64,000 nt of DNA, from NCBI RefSeq assembly GCF_900110995.1, contig NZ_FOJF01000001.1:1195199-1259198 (forward strand). Direction: 5' to 3'. The DNA comes from Chitinophaga sp. YR573 (GTDB lineage: Bacteria > Bacteroidota > Bacteroidia > Chitinophagales > Chitinophagaceae). The position numbers were made by a program, and so were the translations under genes. Within the stretch, counting starts at the first letter, position 1; every line of letters starts with the position of its first letter. This document shows, piece after piece, positions 18,003 to 26,040 of the stretch. The notes under the pieces were generated by a model. The model was given only the letters and a program-made list of their open reading frames with translations. It was not told the DNA's origin and made no database searches.

Positions 18003-19052
18003 ATGCAACCCAAAACCAAAAAAGCATTAAAACGGATAGGCACAACACTGCTGTGGATGGCAGTGATGTGTGGTTTCGTGGTATTGCTTATGGCGGCGGT
18101 GCAGGATAAAGAAACCAGCAAATGTAAAGGCATAGTTGTAAAACTGGTAGGTGATGAAAGCAACTTCTTTATAGAAGAAAAAGATATTAAAGCGCTGATA
18201 GCATACGACAAGGTATTAAACCCTGTGGGAAAGTCTATCAGCAACATCAACATTGCCAACCTGGAAAAGATCATATCACGTGATCCCTGGGTAAAGAATG
18301 CTGAGATATTCATCGATAACCAGCGCAAACTGAATATCAAAGTAACACAACGGGAACCGGTAGCACGTGTGTTTACCCTATCTGGCAGCAGCTTTTACTT
18401 TGATAAGGATGGAGACCGCATACCGGTATCTACCCGTTATGCAGCCAGGGTACCGGTGTTCACGGACTTCCCTACAGATGCAACTAAACTGCAAAAGGCA
18501 GACAGCACACTTGCAGCACAGGTGATAGAGATGGGCAGCTTTATTATGGCAGATCCATTCTGGTTAGCGCAGGTTGACCAGGTGCTGATCACACCACAAC
18601 GCGAATTTGAACTGACACCAAAATTAGGCGATCATGTAATTGCATTTGGTGACGGTACTGATATAGAAAAGAAATTCAGCAAACTGTTGGCGTTTTATAA
18701 AGAAGGATTGAGTAAAGTGGGCTGGAATAATTATTCACGCATAGACGTTGCTTATGAGAACGAAGTAGTATGTACACGCAGAGATGCTGCAGAACAGCCT
18801 AAACCGCTGACAGCTGCAGACAGTGCAATGCTTGCGGCAGCGCATGACAGCACTGAGCATGTACAAACACACGCGAAAGAAGTAAAGCAACCGGAAACAA
18901 CAAAGGCAAAGACGAAGGTGGTAACACCCAAACCTGCGCCAGCAAAACCGAAAGTACAAAAGGAAAAGGTACCCCATACGAAGGAACCGAAAGCTGTGTA
19001 TAAGCCGGTGAAGAGATCTGTTAACACAACAAAAAACAATAGAACGCCATGA
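18003..19052 (+). CDS. ftsQ: Cell division protein FtsQ with long basic C-terminal tail
   Basis: FtsQ is the bitopic scaffold that links early and late divisome proteins. The 349-residue protein has a short cytoplasmic N terminus, one membrane helix (about residues 14-33), a POTRA-like segment (VVKLVGDESNFFIEEKDI, then LEKIISRDPWVKNAEIFI near residues 87-104) and a beta domain up to about residue 258. Residues 261-349 form an extra tail rich in Lys, Pro, Thr and Ala, which would lie in the periplasm. The start is 3 bases after murC, and the stop overlaps the ftsA start as ATGA (19049-19052), indicating translational coupling. Confidence 0.88.
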   Translation: MQPKTKKALKRIGTTLLWMAVMCGFVVLLMAAVQDKETSKCKGIVVKLVGDESNFFIEEKDIKALIAYDKVLNPVGKSISNINIANLEKIISRDPWVKNAEIFIDNQRKLNIKVTQREPVARVFTLSGSSFYFDKDGDRIPVSTRYAARVPVFTDFPTDATKLQKADSTLAAQVIEMGSFIMADPFWLAQVDQVLITPQREFELTPKLGDHVIAFGDGTDIEKKFSKLLAFYKEGLSKVGWNNYSRIDVAYENEVVCTRRDAAEQPKPLTAADSAMLAAAHDSTEHVQTHAKEVKQPETTKAKTKVVTPKPAPAKPKVQKEKVPHTKEPKAVYKPVKRSVNTTKNNRTP

Positions 19053-20449
19053 ATCAGGAAGCTCCCATCATTGTAGGTCTCGATATTGGAACTACAAAGA
19101 TTGCTGCCATTGCAGGAAGAAAGAATGAATACGGGAAATTGGAAATCCTGGGATTCGGTAAAGCCCCATCTTTTGGTGTTCAGCACGGCATGGTGCTGAA
19201 TATCGACCAAACCATCAAGGCCATACGTCAGGCCCTGGAGAACTGCTATGCGTCCAATCCTAACCTGGAGATAAATGAAGTATACGTAGGTATCGCAGGA
19301 CATCATATTAAGAGTTTGCAGACACGCGGCGACATTGTTCGTAGCGATACTGACGCAGAAATTTCTCAAAAAGATATTGATCAGCTGATCAATGACCAAT
19401 ATAAAACAGTGATACCCGCCAGTGATCAGATCATTGACGTGATACCACAACAGTATATCGTGGATAGCCTGCAGAACATCACCTATCCTATCGGGATGTC
19501 TGGCGTGAAAGTGGGTGCTAACTTCCACATCATTACGGGTGATAAAAACGCTATCCGTAACATTAACCGTAGTGTGGAGAAATCCGGACTTAAAATACAT
19601 GATCTGGTATTGCAGCCACTGGCGTCTGCAGCTGCCGTTATGTGTGATATGGACTTTGAAGCAGGAGTAGCTATTGTGGATATAGGAGGCGGTACTACCG
19701 ACCTGGCTGTTTTCTATGAAGGTATCCTGAAACATACAGCAGTGATTCCTTACGGTGGTGAGAACATTACCAACGATATCAAAAACGGCCTGGGTGTATT
19801 AAAAACACAGGCAGAACAGATGAAGGTACAGTTCGGATACGCACTGGCTGATGAGGCTAAAAACAATGCCTACATCACAATACCCGGTCTGCGTGGTCAG
19901 AGTCCGAAAGAGATCTCTGTAAAGAACCTGGCACATATCATACAGGCACGTATGAGTGAGATCATGGACTTTGTAGTGTATCATCTGAAACAGATAGGTA
20001 TGGACAATAAAATGCTGAATGGCGGCATTATCCTTACCGGTGGAGGATCACAACTGAAACACCTGATACAGTTAACAGAATATACTACAGGTGTAAGCGC
20101 ACGTATAGGTTATCCGAACGAGCATCTTGCCAATGGTCATATTGATGAACTTACAAGACCAATGTATGCAACATGCGTAGGTCTCATTCTCAAAGGTTAC
20201 AATGATTATGAGAACGATCGCAGAGCATTAGAAGAAAACTATGTTAAAATAAATACGAGTTACCTCGCCAAAGAACAGGCTGCAAATGCAACTGTTCAGC
20301 AGGAAAGTGATTGGGAACAAGAGCCTACCGTTGAACAGGCACAGGAAAAGAGAGTAAGAGAAAGGAACGCTTCTCTAAAAACATTCCTGGACAGGATGAA
20401 AACGAAGATCATAGATATGTTCACGGAAGAAGAGGATGCAAAGCTTTAA
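19049..20449 (+). CDS. ftsA: Cell division protein FtsA
   Basis: FtsA is an actin-fold ATPase that tethers FtsZ to the membrane. The phosphate-1 motif GLDIGTTKIAAI is near residues 9-20, a phosphate-2-like DIGGGTTDLAVF is in the middle, and NGGIILTGGGSQLKHL gives the adenosine motif. The SHS2 (1C) subdomain lies between. The C terminus carries an amphipathic helix (LKTFLDRMKTKIIDMF) that would bind the membrane, preceded by a Glu/Gln-rich linker that makes the protein 466 residues long. It overlaps ftsQ by four bases. A 158-base gap separates it from ftsZ. Confidence 0.95.
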   Translation: MNQEAPIIVGLDIGTTKIAAIAGRKNEYGKLEILGFGKAPSFGVQHGMVLNIDQTIKAIRQALENCYASNPNLEINEVYVGIAGHHIKSLQTRGDIVRSDTDAEISQKDIDQLINDQYKTVIPASDQIIDVIPQQYIVDSLQNITYPIGMSGVKVGANFHIITGDKNAIRNINRSVEKSGLKIHDLVLQPLASAAAVMCDMDFEAGVAIVDIGGGTTDLAVFYEGILKHTAVIPYGGENITNDIKNGLGVLKTQAEQMKVQFGYALADEAKNNAYITIPGLRGQSPKEISVKNLAHIIQARMSEIMDFVVYHLKQIGMDNKMLNGGIILTGGGSQLKHLIQLTEYTTGVSARIGYPNEHLANGHIDELTRPMYATCVGLILKGYNDYENDRRALEENYVKINTSYLAKEQAANATVQQESDWEQEPTVEQAQEKRVRERNASLKTFLDRMKTKIIDMFTEEEDAKL

Positions 20450-20607
20450 CAGGTTTTTTATAGTATGTGGCTTAATTGTTGCAGCTTCAAACGGTTTTAA
20501 AATCAGGAATTAATACGCGAATAATTAATAACATAAGATAGACCATAGGATAAGTTGTTGTGGGCATTATTAATTATAACTAACTAACCCATAAAAGAAT
20601 TAGAGTC

Positions 20608-22272
20608 ATGATACATTTTGATCTTCCTAAAGAAAAATCCTCCATCATTAAGGTGATAGGCATTGGTGGTGGAGGAAGCAATGCGGTGAACCACATGTTC
20701 AACCAGGGCATTGAGGGTGTGAATTTTATCATCTGCAATACCGATGCACAGGCTATTGCTAACAGTCCTGTGCCCAACAAAATTCAGCTGGGACCGCATT
20801 TAACGCAGGGACTAGGTGCAGGTGCTAATCCGCGCATAGGAGAACAGGCGACGGAAGAGTCCTTTGAAGAAATCAAAAAGATACTGGAGGTAAATACAAA
20901 GATGGCCTTCATTACGGCAGGCATGGGCGGTGGTACCGGTACCGGTGGCGCTCCTATCATTGCTAAAATATGCAAGGAACTCGGCATTTTAACTGTGGGT
21001 ATTGTTACCACTCCTTTCTCTTACGAAGGTAAAAAAAGGATGGCACAGGCAGATGAAGGTGTGAACAGGTTGAAAGACTATGTTGATACTTTACTGATCA
21101 TCTCCAATGATAAACTGCGTCAGAGATTTGGTGACCTGAAATCCAGGGCAGCCTTTGAAAAAGCAGATAACGTACTTGCTACAGCGGCTAAATGTATTAC
21201 AGATGTGATCAACTCTACCGGTCAGATCAACGTAGACTTTGCCGACGTATGTACCGTTATGCGTAATGGTGGTGTGGCTATACTTGGTTCTGCTGTTGCA
21301 GAAGGCGAAGGCCGTGCGCAGAGAGCTATCGAAGAAGCACTGACATCTCCGTTGCTGAATGATAACGACATCCGTGGCGCTAAATGGATCCTTATCAACA
21401 TCTCATCTGCTGAAGGCGACTTTGAGCATACACTGGATGAAATGGATTCTATACAGGCTTACGTACAAAGCCAGGCCGGTGAGGATTGCGACGTTATCCT
21501 GGGTATTGGTTATGATCAGACACTTGACCGCAATCTTGGTGTAACCATTATTGCAACAGGTTTTGAACAAAGACCTATCCAGCAGGTAAGACTTGCACAG
21601 GATGCTGTGGAAGAACAACCTAAGATCGTAATGGAACTGGGTCGCGATGGTGATGAAAAAAAAATGAGTCAAAAGCCTAACCTCACGGTAGAGCCTACAG
21701 ACCATATGGCACCACGACTGGTAGAACCGGTTGTGACACAGCCCGTTACCTCTTATACTCCACCACAACCGGAGAGGTTGAACTATACACTCAATATTGA
21801 GCCGGTATCCGCTCCTCCGTCTTCTCAATCTGCTGGTGGCATTAACGTGATTCAGCCAAATCAATATGACAGGCCTTCACACATCTTCATAGAACCAGGC
21901 AGTACGCCTCCTTCTGCAGATGATGCAGCAGCCATGAAGATGGTATTCCATGAAGAAGACCAGCAGGTACCTGATGCATCTGCCGATCATCATCCTCAGC
22001 TGCATTACTTTGATGAGCAGATGGAAGAACAGAAAAGAAAGCAGGCTGAAAGAGTTGCAAAACTGCGTAGCATCAGCTTTAATGTGAAAGGCATAGACAA
22101 TGCAACTGAATTGGAAAACGTTCCGGCTTATATCCGTCGCAATATCGATCTCGATAATGGCTCGGGTTCTGCGGAAAATTTTTACTCTAACTATACTGTA
22201 ACCGATAGTCATAATAACCAGGCAGAAATCAATACGATTAATACCTTTTTAGACGGGAAAAAACCCGATTGA
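20608..22272 (+). CDS. ftsZ: Cell division protein FtsZ with extended C-terminal linker
   Basis: FtsZ is the tubulin-like GTPase that forms the division ring. The tubulin signature GGGTGTG is at residues 107-113 and the N-terminal loop IGGGGSNAVNHM near residue 19. The GTPase and C-terminal globular domains end near residue 320. Residues about 330-510 are a Pro/Gln/Glu-rich linker, and the end contains the conserved Bacteroidota segment LENVPAYIRRNIDL, followed by a polar tail. The total of 554 residues is long compared with about 380-400 in many bacteria but common in this phylum. The 158-base upstream gap may hold its own promoter, though none matched the consensus well. A strong terminator follows. 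Confidence 0.95.
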   Translation: MIHFDLPKEKSSIIKVIGIGGGGSNAVNHMFNQGIEGVNFIICNTDAQAIANSPVPNKIQLGPHLTQGLGAGANPRIGEQATEESFEEIKKILEVNTKMAFITAGMGGGTGTGGAPIIAKICKELGILTVGIVTTPFSYEGKKRMAQADEGVNRLKDYVDTLLIISNDKLRQRFGDLKSRAAFEKADNVLATAAKCITDVINSTGQINVDFADVCTVMRNGGVAILGSAVAEGEGRAQRAIEEALTSPLLNDNDIRGAKWILINISSAEGDFEHTLDEMDSIQAYVQSQAGEDCDVILGIGYDQTLDRNLGVTIIATGFEQRPIQQVRLAQDAVEEQPKIVMELGRDGDEKKMSQKPNLTVEPTDHMAPRLVEPVVTQPVTSYTPPQPERLNYTLNIEPVSAPPSSQSAGGINVIQPNQYDRPSHIFIEPGSTPPSADDAAAMKMVFHEEDQQVPDASADHHPQLHYFDEQMEEQKRKQAERVAKLRSISFNVKGIDNATELENVPAYIRRNIDLDNGSGSAENFYSNYTVTDSHNNQAEINTINTFLDGKKPD

Positions 22273-22306
22273 TCTATTCGATGTTTGATTGTTTTTTAGT
22301 TGTGTT

Positions 22307-22344
22307 AAAAAAAAGTCCTCCGGTTCCCCGGAGGACTTTTTTTT
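22307..22344. terminator. Bidirectional terminator between ftsZ and the LytTR regulator
   Basis: The 9-bp stem GTCCTCCGG (22315-22323) and CCGGAGGAC (22328-22336) with loop TTCC is flanked by eight A on the left and eight T on the right, giving up to 17 paired bases. It can end both the dcw operon on the plus strand and the regulator gene on the minus strand, whose stop is 7 bases away. Confidence 0.93.
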
Positions 22345-22350
22345 ATTATC

Positions 22351-23031
22351 CTATAGTTCTCCTCTGTTTATCCCTGAAATCACCTTCTCTTTAAAACTAC
22401 TGCTTATCGGAATACTAATATTCTTCAGCCACAACTGAGTGGGTTCTATGGAAGTGACTTTTGCTTTATTTACGGCAAAGCTTTTATGTGTTCTTACAAA
22501 CATTCCACGTGGTAATTCCCTGATTATTTCCTTTAGTGTACTTCTGCTTAAAATGGATCTGTTTACAAAATATAGTTTAACGTAATTGCCCGCAGATTCA
22601 AGATACAGGATATCCTGTGCATCTATCTTGTGTATAGTATTTCCCTCTTTTACTAATAATTCCGTACTGACAAGTTGAGCATACCTGCTTAAAAACTTAT
22701 TACATGCAGCTGCGAATCTTTTATAACCTATAGGTTTTAAAAGATAATCCACTACATCCAGGTCAAAGCCCTGCACAGCATAATCAGTATGGGCAGTAGT
22801 AAAAATAATCGCATATTTATCCTTTAAAGAGTGAGCGATGTCTACACCGGAAACTTCTTTTAAATGAATATCCAGGAATATAAGCCTGATATCATTCACT
22901 TCTAAAAATGAATACATATCAGCGGCATTGGTAAAACAGGCTGCCAGTTCAATTCCTTTAAATTCCTGGAAGTGGTTCTTTATAACTTCCAGAGCAAGAG
23001 GTTCGTCATCTATAGCTACTGCCTTAATCAT
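22351..23031 (-). CDS. LytTR-family response regulator
   Basis: A 226-residue two-component response regulator. The receiver domain (about residues 1-115) has the acidic pair D8-D9, the phosphoacceptor D54 in IFLDIHLKE, a Thr in IFTTAH and the Lys in LLKPIGYKRF. The LytTR DNA-binding domain covers about residues 125-224, with DILYLESAGNYVKLYF and RTHKSFAVN as family landmarks. It overlaps the upstream kinase gene by 8 bases, so the pair is co-translated. LytTR regulators bind direct repeats in target promoters; no target could be identified here. It shares the ftsZ terminator. Confidence 0.92.
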   Translation of the reverse strand: MIKAVAIDDEPLALEVIKNHFQEFKGIELAACFTNAADMYSFLEVNDIRLIFLDIHLKEVSGVDIAHSLKDKYAIIFTTAHTDYAVQGFDLDVVDYLLKPIGYKRFAAACNKFLSRYAQLVSTELLVKEGNTIHKIDAQDILYLESAGNYVKLYFVNRSILSRSTLKEIIRELPRGMFVRTHKSFAVNKAKVTSIEPTQLWLKNISIPISSSFKEKVISGINRGEL

Positions 23032-23998
23032 TGGCTAAATCTATTACCAGCGAAACAATATACTTGTTGTTATGCCATTCATTCTTCAGTGCAAATCTTC
23101 CGGGATAAAACAGGTTCAGTCGTGCCCGCGTATTCTTCAGTCCTATCCCTGAACCCTTGCCTGTTGCAGCCTGAATATCATTCTCAACATGCAGTGATAA
23201 TTGTCTGGCTTTAACACGAAGATCGATTCTTACTTTAGATGGTTTATTTGTTGCCAGCCCATACTTAAACGCATTCTCAATAAACGGCAGTAAAAGCATT
23301 GCATAGATCTTGCAATTATTGGCATCAATGCTTACATCATATTCTAATACGTGATCGGCAAGCAAACGTGTTCTGTGAAGATTTACATAATTTGTTATAA
23401 AATCGAATTCCTGTATGATATCTCTTTTCTTATCATTATCATCAATAGAATATCTTAACAGATCCGAAAACATCTCGATGAGATGAGATGTTTTCCTTGC
23501 TTCTTCCTGCAAAGAAGTACTGTAAATACTATTAAGTGTGTTGAACAGGAAATGAGGATGTATCTGTGCCTGCATCGCTTTTACCCGGGCTTCTGCCAGT
23601 TCTTTTTCCATCTCAGCCCTGATTGTTCGCTGACGGATTTGTGCGATGAGTAAAGCATATACAAACGTTGCAGGATACACAATGAGAAACTGCTGTATCA
23701 TGCCACTGCCGGTATCATCGTATATCAGGTAATCTGTTATAAAAAATACAATAGATAATAAAAACGAAAACAACAGGTACTGTCTCCATTTCTTTCTGTT
23801 GGCATATTTACTGAAGATAAAATCATAATGTACATGAATAATTGTAGCAAACAATAGTGTAAAAGCGATCGTATCACTGGATAAATAATCAGGGTAAGGA
23901 AGTGTAAACTTTCTTGTTATAACACAAAAGGAGATTATATAACCAGTGTAAATAAGTCCGGTAATGGTTAACAGTTTCTTCAAATGATAAGTCAGCAA
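23024..23998 (-). CDS. LytS-type sensor histidine kinase
   Basis: A 324-residue membrane kinase of the His_kinase (YehU/LytS-like) family. The N-terminal half has about four membrane segments (residues about 10-28, 43-60, 73-92, 102-120) with very short loops, so it lacks a large extracytoplasmic sensor. A short coiled coil (IRAEMEKELAEARVKAMQAQ) leads to the H box QIHPHFLFNTLNSI, where H149 is the likely phosphoacceptor. The HATPase domain follows, with LLLPFIENAFKYG (N box) and GIGLKNTRARL (G box). It is coupled to the LytTR regulator by an 8-base overlap. The signal is not known. Confidence 0.92.
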   Translation of the reverse strand: MLTYHLKKLLTITGLIYTGYIISFCVITRKFTLPYPDYLSSDTIAFTLLFATIIHVHYDFIFSKYANRKKWRQYLLFSFLLSIVFFITDYLIYDDTGSGMIQQFLIVYPATFVYALLIAQIRQRTIRAEMEKELAEARVKAMQAQIHPHFLFNTLNSIYSTSLQEEARKTSHLIEMFSDLLRYSIDDNDKKRDIIQEFDFITNYVNLHRTRLLADHVLEYDVSIDANNCKIYAMLLLPFIENAFKYGLATNKPSKVRIDLRVKARQLSLHVENDIQAATGKGSGIGLKNTRARLNLFYPGRFALKNEWHNNKYIVSLVIDLAND

Positions 23999-24180
23999 GG
24001 CTAATGATTTTAATAGATAACAACTCTATCCCTGCAAAATTGTGTGTTCGTATGATAAGATAACTCTTTATGTGACCACCCATCCCCTTTTTGTGATAAA
24101 ATCATCCATAAGAATCCTAAAGAAATCATGGAAGCAATGCGTGATGAAAGAATGGGGAAATTCGTTTTTTATATGGACTA
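23999..24180. other. Intergenic region upstream of the kinase gene
   Basis: No supported gene. A plus-strand frame is open from about 24060 to 24181 (last 17 codons from an ATG at 24128, ending KFVFYMD). It looks protein-like but has no recognised family and reads into the terminator hairpin of the next gene, so it may be a relic or chance. A CAAAATTG box on the plus strand near the kinase start is a 7/8 match to a minus-strand -7 element. Confidence 0.4.
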
Positions 24181-24215
24181 AAAAATTAGCAGGCAGGCTA
24201 TAAAGCCAGCCTGCT
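24181..24215 (-). terminator. Terminator after the GH123-like gene
   Basis: A 12-bp stem with one mismatch (24188-24199 with 24204-24215; AGCAGGC at the base) and a 4-base loop ATAA, followed on the minus strand by AATTTTTT. It begins 7 bases after the stop of the glycosidase gene. Confidence 0.85.
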
Positions 24216-24221
24216 TTATTA

Positions 24222-25940
24222 TCAGAATTCATTTAATCCCGCCTGTGCCTTTTGCACCATATCAGCGGCAGATTGCGTTTTCAGCGCATCCAGTTGGAAA
24301 GATGACAACAATGTTTCCAGTTGCTGCAGCTTTGCAGTATTATTCTCTTTTGTAAATTTCTCCCGCAGTAAGCGTATTTTCTCATAATCCTGTATACCTT
24401 CTCTCAGACGTTCAAAACGGATAGACGATCTCATACCGGGATATACAAAATAGGTGTCTCCGGCAGACCAGCTGCGGAAGCGGGAATCATGCAGCGGATC
24501 TTTCACCCAACTGTTATATGCCCAGCGCAGGTAACCATCAAAACCTTTCATTGCTGCGTACCAGCTTAACCAGGTGGCTTCAGCAGGTGGGGAAAATGTA
24601 AAGGTATTGGGATGTCCTTCATGGCAATAAGTATAATAAGTGGTGATGTCCCCACGCTTTTTTCTTTCAGCCAGTACTTCCGCAGGCATCACTTCTGCAG
24701 AAGCGATACAGAGGTCCACCAGGCCACTTTCTATTTCAGCATGATAACTACCCGCCAGTGATACTTTGAAGTCTTTATCAACGCTCTTTATAAGCGCAAT
24801 GGTCCATTTCATATCTTCCATTGTACGCTCGTCCATCGCGATAGTAGTAATACTGAACCAGCCCTTTGCTTTAAGATGTTTTACAAAATCGGTGAGCATA
24901 GGACGCCAGTGAGCATCATACCCGGCGGAACCAGGTTTGGCGACAATAAAGGTATCCTTCCCTATTGCTGCATCATAATACCAGAACTTAAGGTTCCAGG
25001 GGATCATGCTATAACAGTTCACTTCCTTACGGATTCCCAGGTCCAGCATAAACTGCACCCACTTGTCAAAGATGGTATAGTCATAAGACCATTTGCCATT
25101 GGACTGCCTGGTCCATTTGATCATGCTGCCATAAATATCTTCCGTTTGCCCATTCCAGGGATCATATATCAGTGTAGTGGTAATCACCTTTTGGCCTGCA
25201 TCAGCCAGCATTTTCATGTAAGGCTTCATTGCGGCAAAATGCGCAGGACTCCAGTCTTTTACTTTGTGCATCCGGCTGATGGCATACGGGCTTTGCCATA
25301 AATCCAGGTGATACTGCCATTTAGATGCCGGAGGCAGGGTATACGCTGATACCTGCACCTGGTAAGGCAGGGTTACTGTCCCTACCTTCACCACGCCATG
25401 ATAAATACCCTCAGGAGTAGCAGCGGGTACTTTTATACTTAGCCACACCGGCTGTGTAGTATTGGCTGCTATATCCTGTTTCTTTACAATGTCTATGGCA
25501 TCTTCTACCAGGGATGAATCGTAATCGGTTGTCTTCCGGTAACCGCAACCCGTGCCGTCCTTATTCAGCCCATCCGTCATTACATAACGTACAAAACTGG
25601 CTGTAGCAGGAATTGCATGCCCTTTACCATCCTGTAATGGCTGCACATTTACAGTGACGCCATTCAGAGGCTTTGTGGTCCATATCAGCAATTGTGTATG
25701 TACCTGCTCTCCTTTCCAGGCTTTTGTCTTCCATTCAGACTGTAGGCCTGCATCCGGGGGGCTGCCCTTCTTATAGCGGATATCTGCACTGGCAAAACTG
25801 ACATGTAAGCCGGTAACGGCTTCCCAGGAAACCGGGGGTGCGGGATCAGGTAGATCCCGGTAAGGCAAATTTACCTGTTGCGCATAGGATGCACAGGTTA
25901 GGGCCATTGGTATGGTGGCCCAATAAAGTTTACTGAACAT
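24222..25940 (-). CDS. Secreted GH123-like glycoside hydrolase (former DUF4091)
   Basis: A 572-residue exported protein with a signal peptide ending near ASYAQQ (residue about 20). The N-terminal part (about 40-200) is a beta-sandwich-like domain; the C-terminal part carries the DUF4091 / GH123 catalytic-type domain, with the conserved block YLRWAYNSWVKDPLHDSRF and YPGMRSSIRFERLREGIQDYE near the end. An Asp-Glu pair D370-E371 in IAMDERTME fits the substrate-assisted catalytic pair known in GH123 beta-N-acetylgalactosaminidases. The substrate is therefore likely an N-acetylated aminosugar, but this is inference. There is no SusC/SusD pair beside it. It has its own terminator; the promoter was not found. 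Confidence 0.82.
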   Translation of the reverse strand: MFSKLYWATIPMALTCASYAQQVNLPYRDLPDPAPPVSWEAVTGLHVSFASADIRYKKGSPPDAGLQSEWKTKAWKGEQVHTQLLIWTTKPLNGVTVNVQPLQDGKGHAIPATASFVRYVMTDGLNKDGTGCGYRKTTDYDSSLVEDAIDIVKKQDIAANTTQPVWLSIKVPAATPEGIYHGVVKVGTVTLPYQVQVSAYTLPPASKWQYHLDLWQSPYAISRMHKVKDWSPAHFAAMKPYMKMLADAGQKVITTTLIYDPWNGQTEDIYGSMIKWTRQSNGKWSYDYTIFDKWVQFMLDLGIRKEVNCYSMIPWNLKFWYYDAAIGKDTFIVAKPGSAGYDAHWRPMLTDFVKHLKAKGWFSITTIAMDERTMEDMKWTIALIKSVDKDFKVSLAGSYHAEIESGLVDLCIASAEVMPAEVLAERKKRGDITTYYTYCHEGHPNTFTFSPPAEATWLSWYAAMKGFDGYLRWAYNSWVKDPLHDSRFRSWSAGDTYFVYPGMRSSIRFERLREGIQDYEKIRLLREKFTKENNTAKLQQLETLLSSFQLDALKTQSAADMVQKAQAGLNEF

Positions 25941-26006
25941 AAAGTGGTTTTGGTTTTAGCTGCTTTTCGACAGATAAAATACAAACAATAGCGGGAAAAG
26001 TGAAGT

Positions 26007-26040
26007 AAAAAAAAGCAGACGGTAAACCGTCTGCTTTTTT
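26007..26040 (-). terminator. Terminator after kup
   Basis: A 9-bp stem GCAGACGGT (26015-26023) with ACCGTCTGC (26026-26034), a 2-base loop, flanked by A8 and T6. Read on the minus strand it starts directly after the kup stop codon and ends in eight T. Confidence 0.92.

Noticed and set aside
18752..19735. A 327-codon minus-strand frame antisense to ftsQ and ftsA
   Set aside because: It lies wholly across two well-supported genes, its product is rich in Cys, His and Phe with no recognisable domain, and its codon pattern is what the complementary strand of those genes gives.
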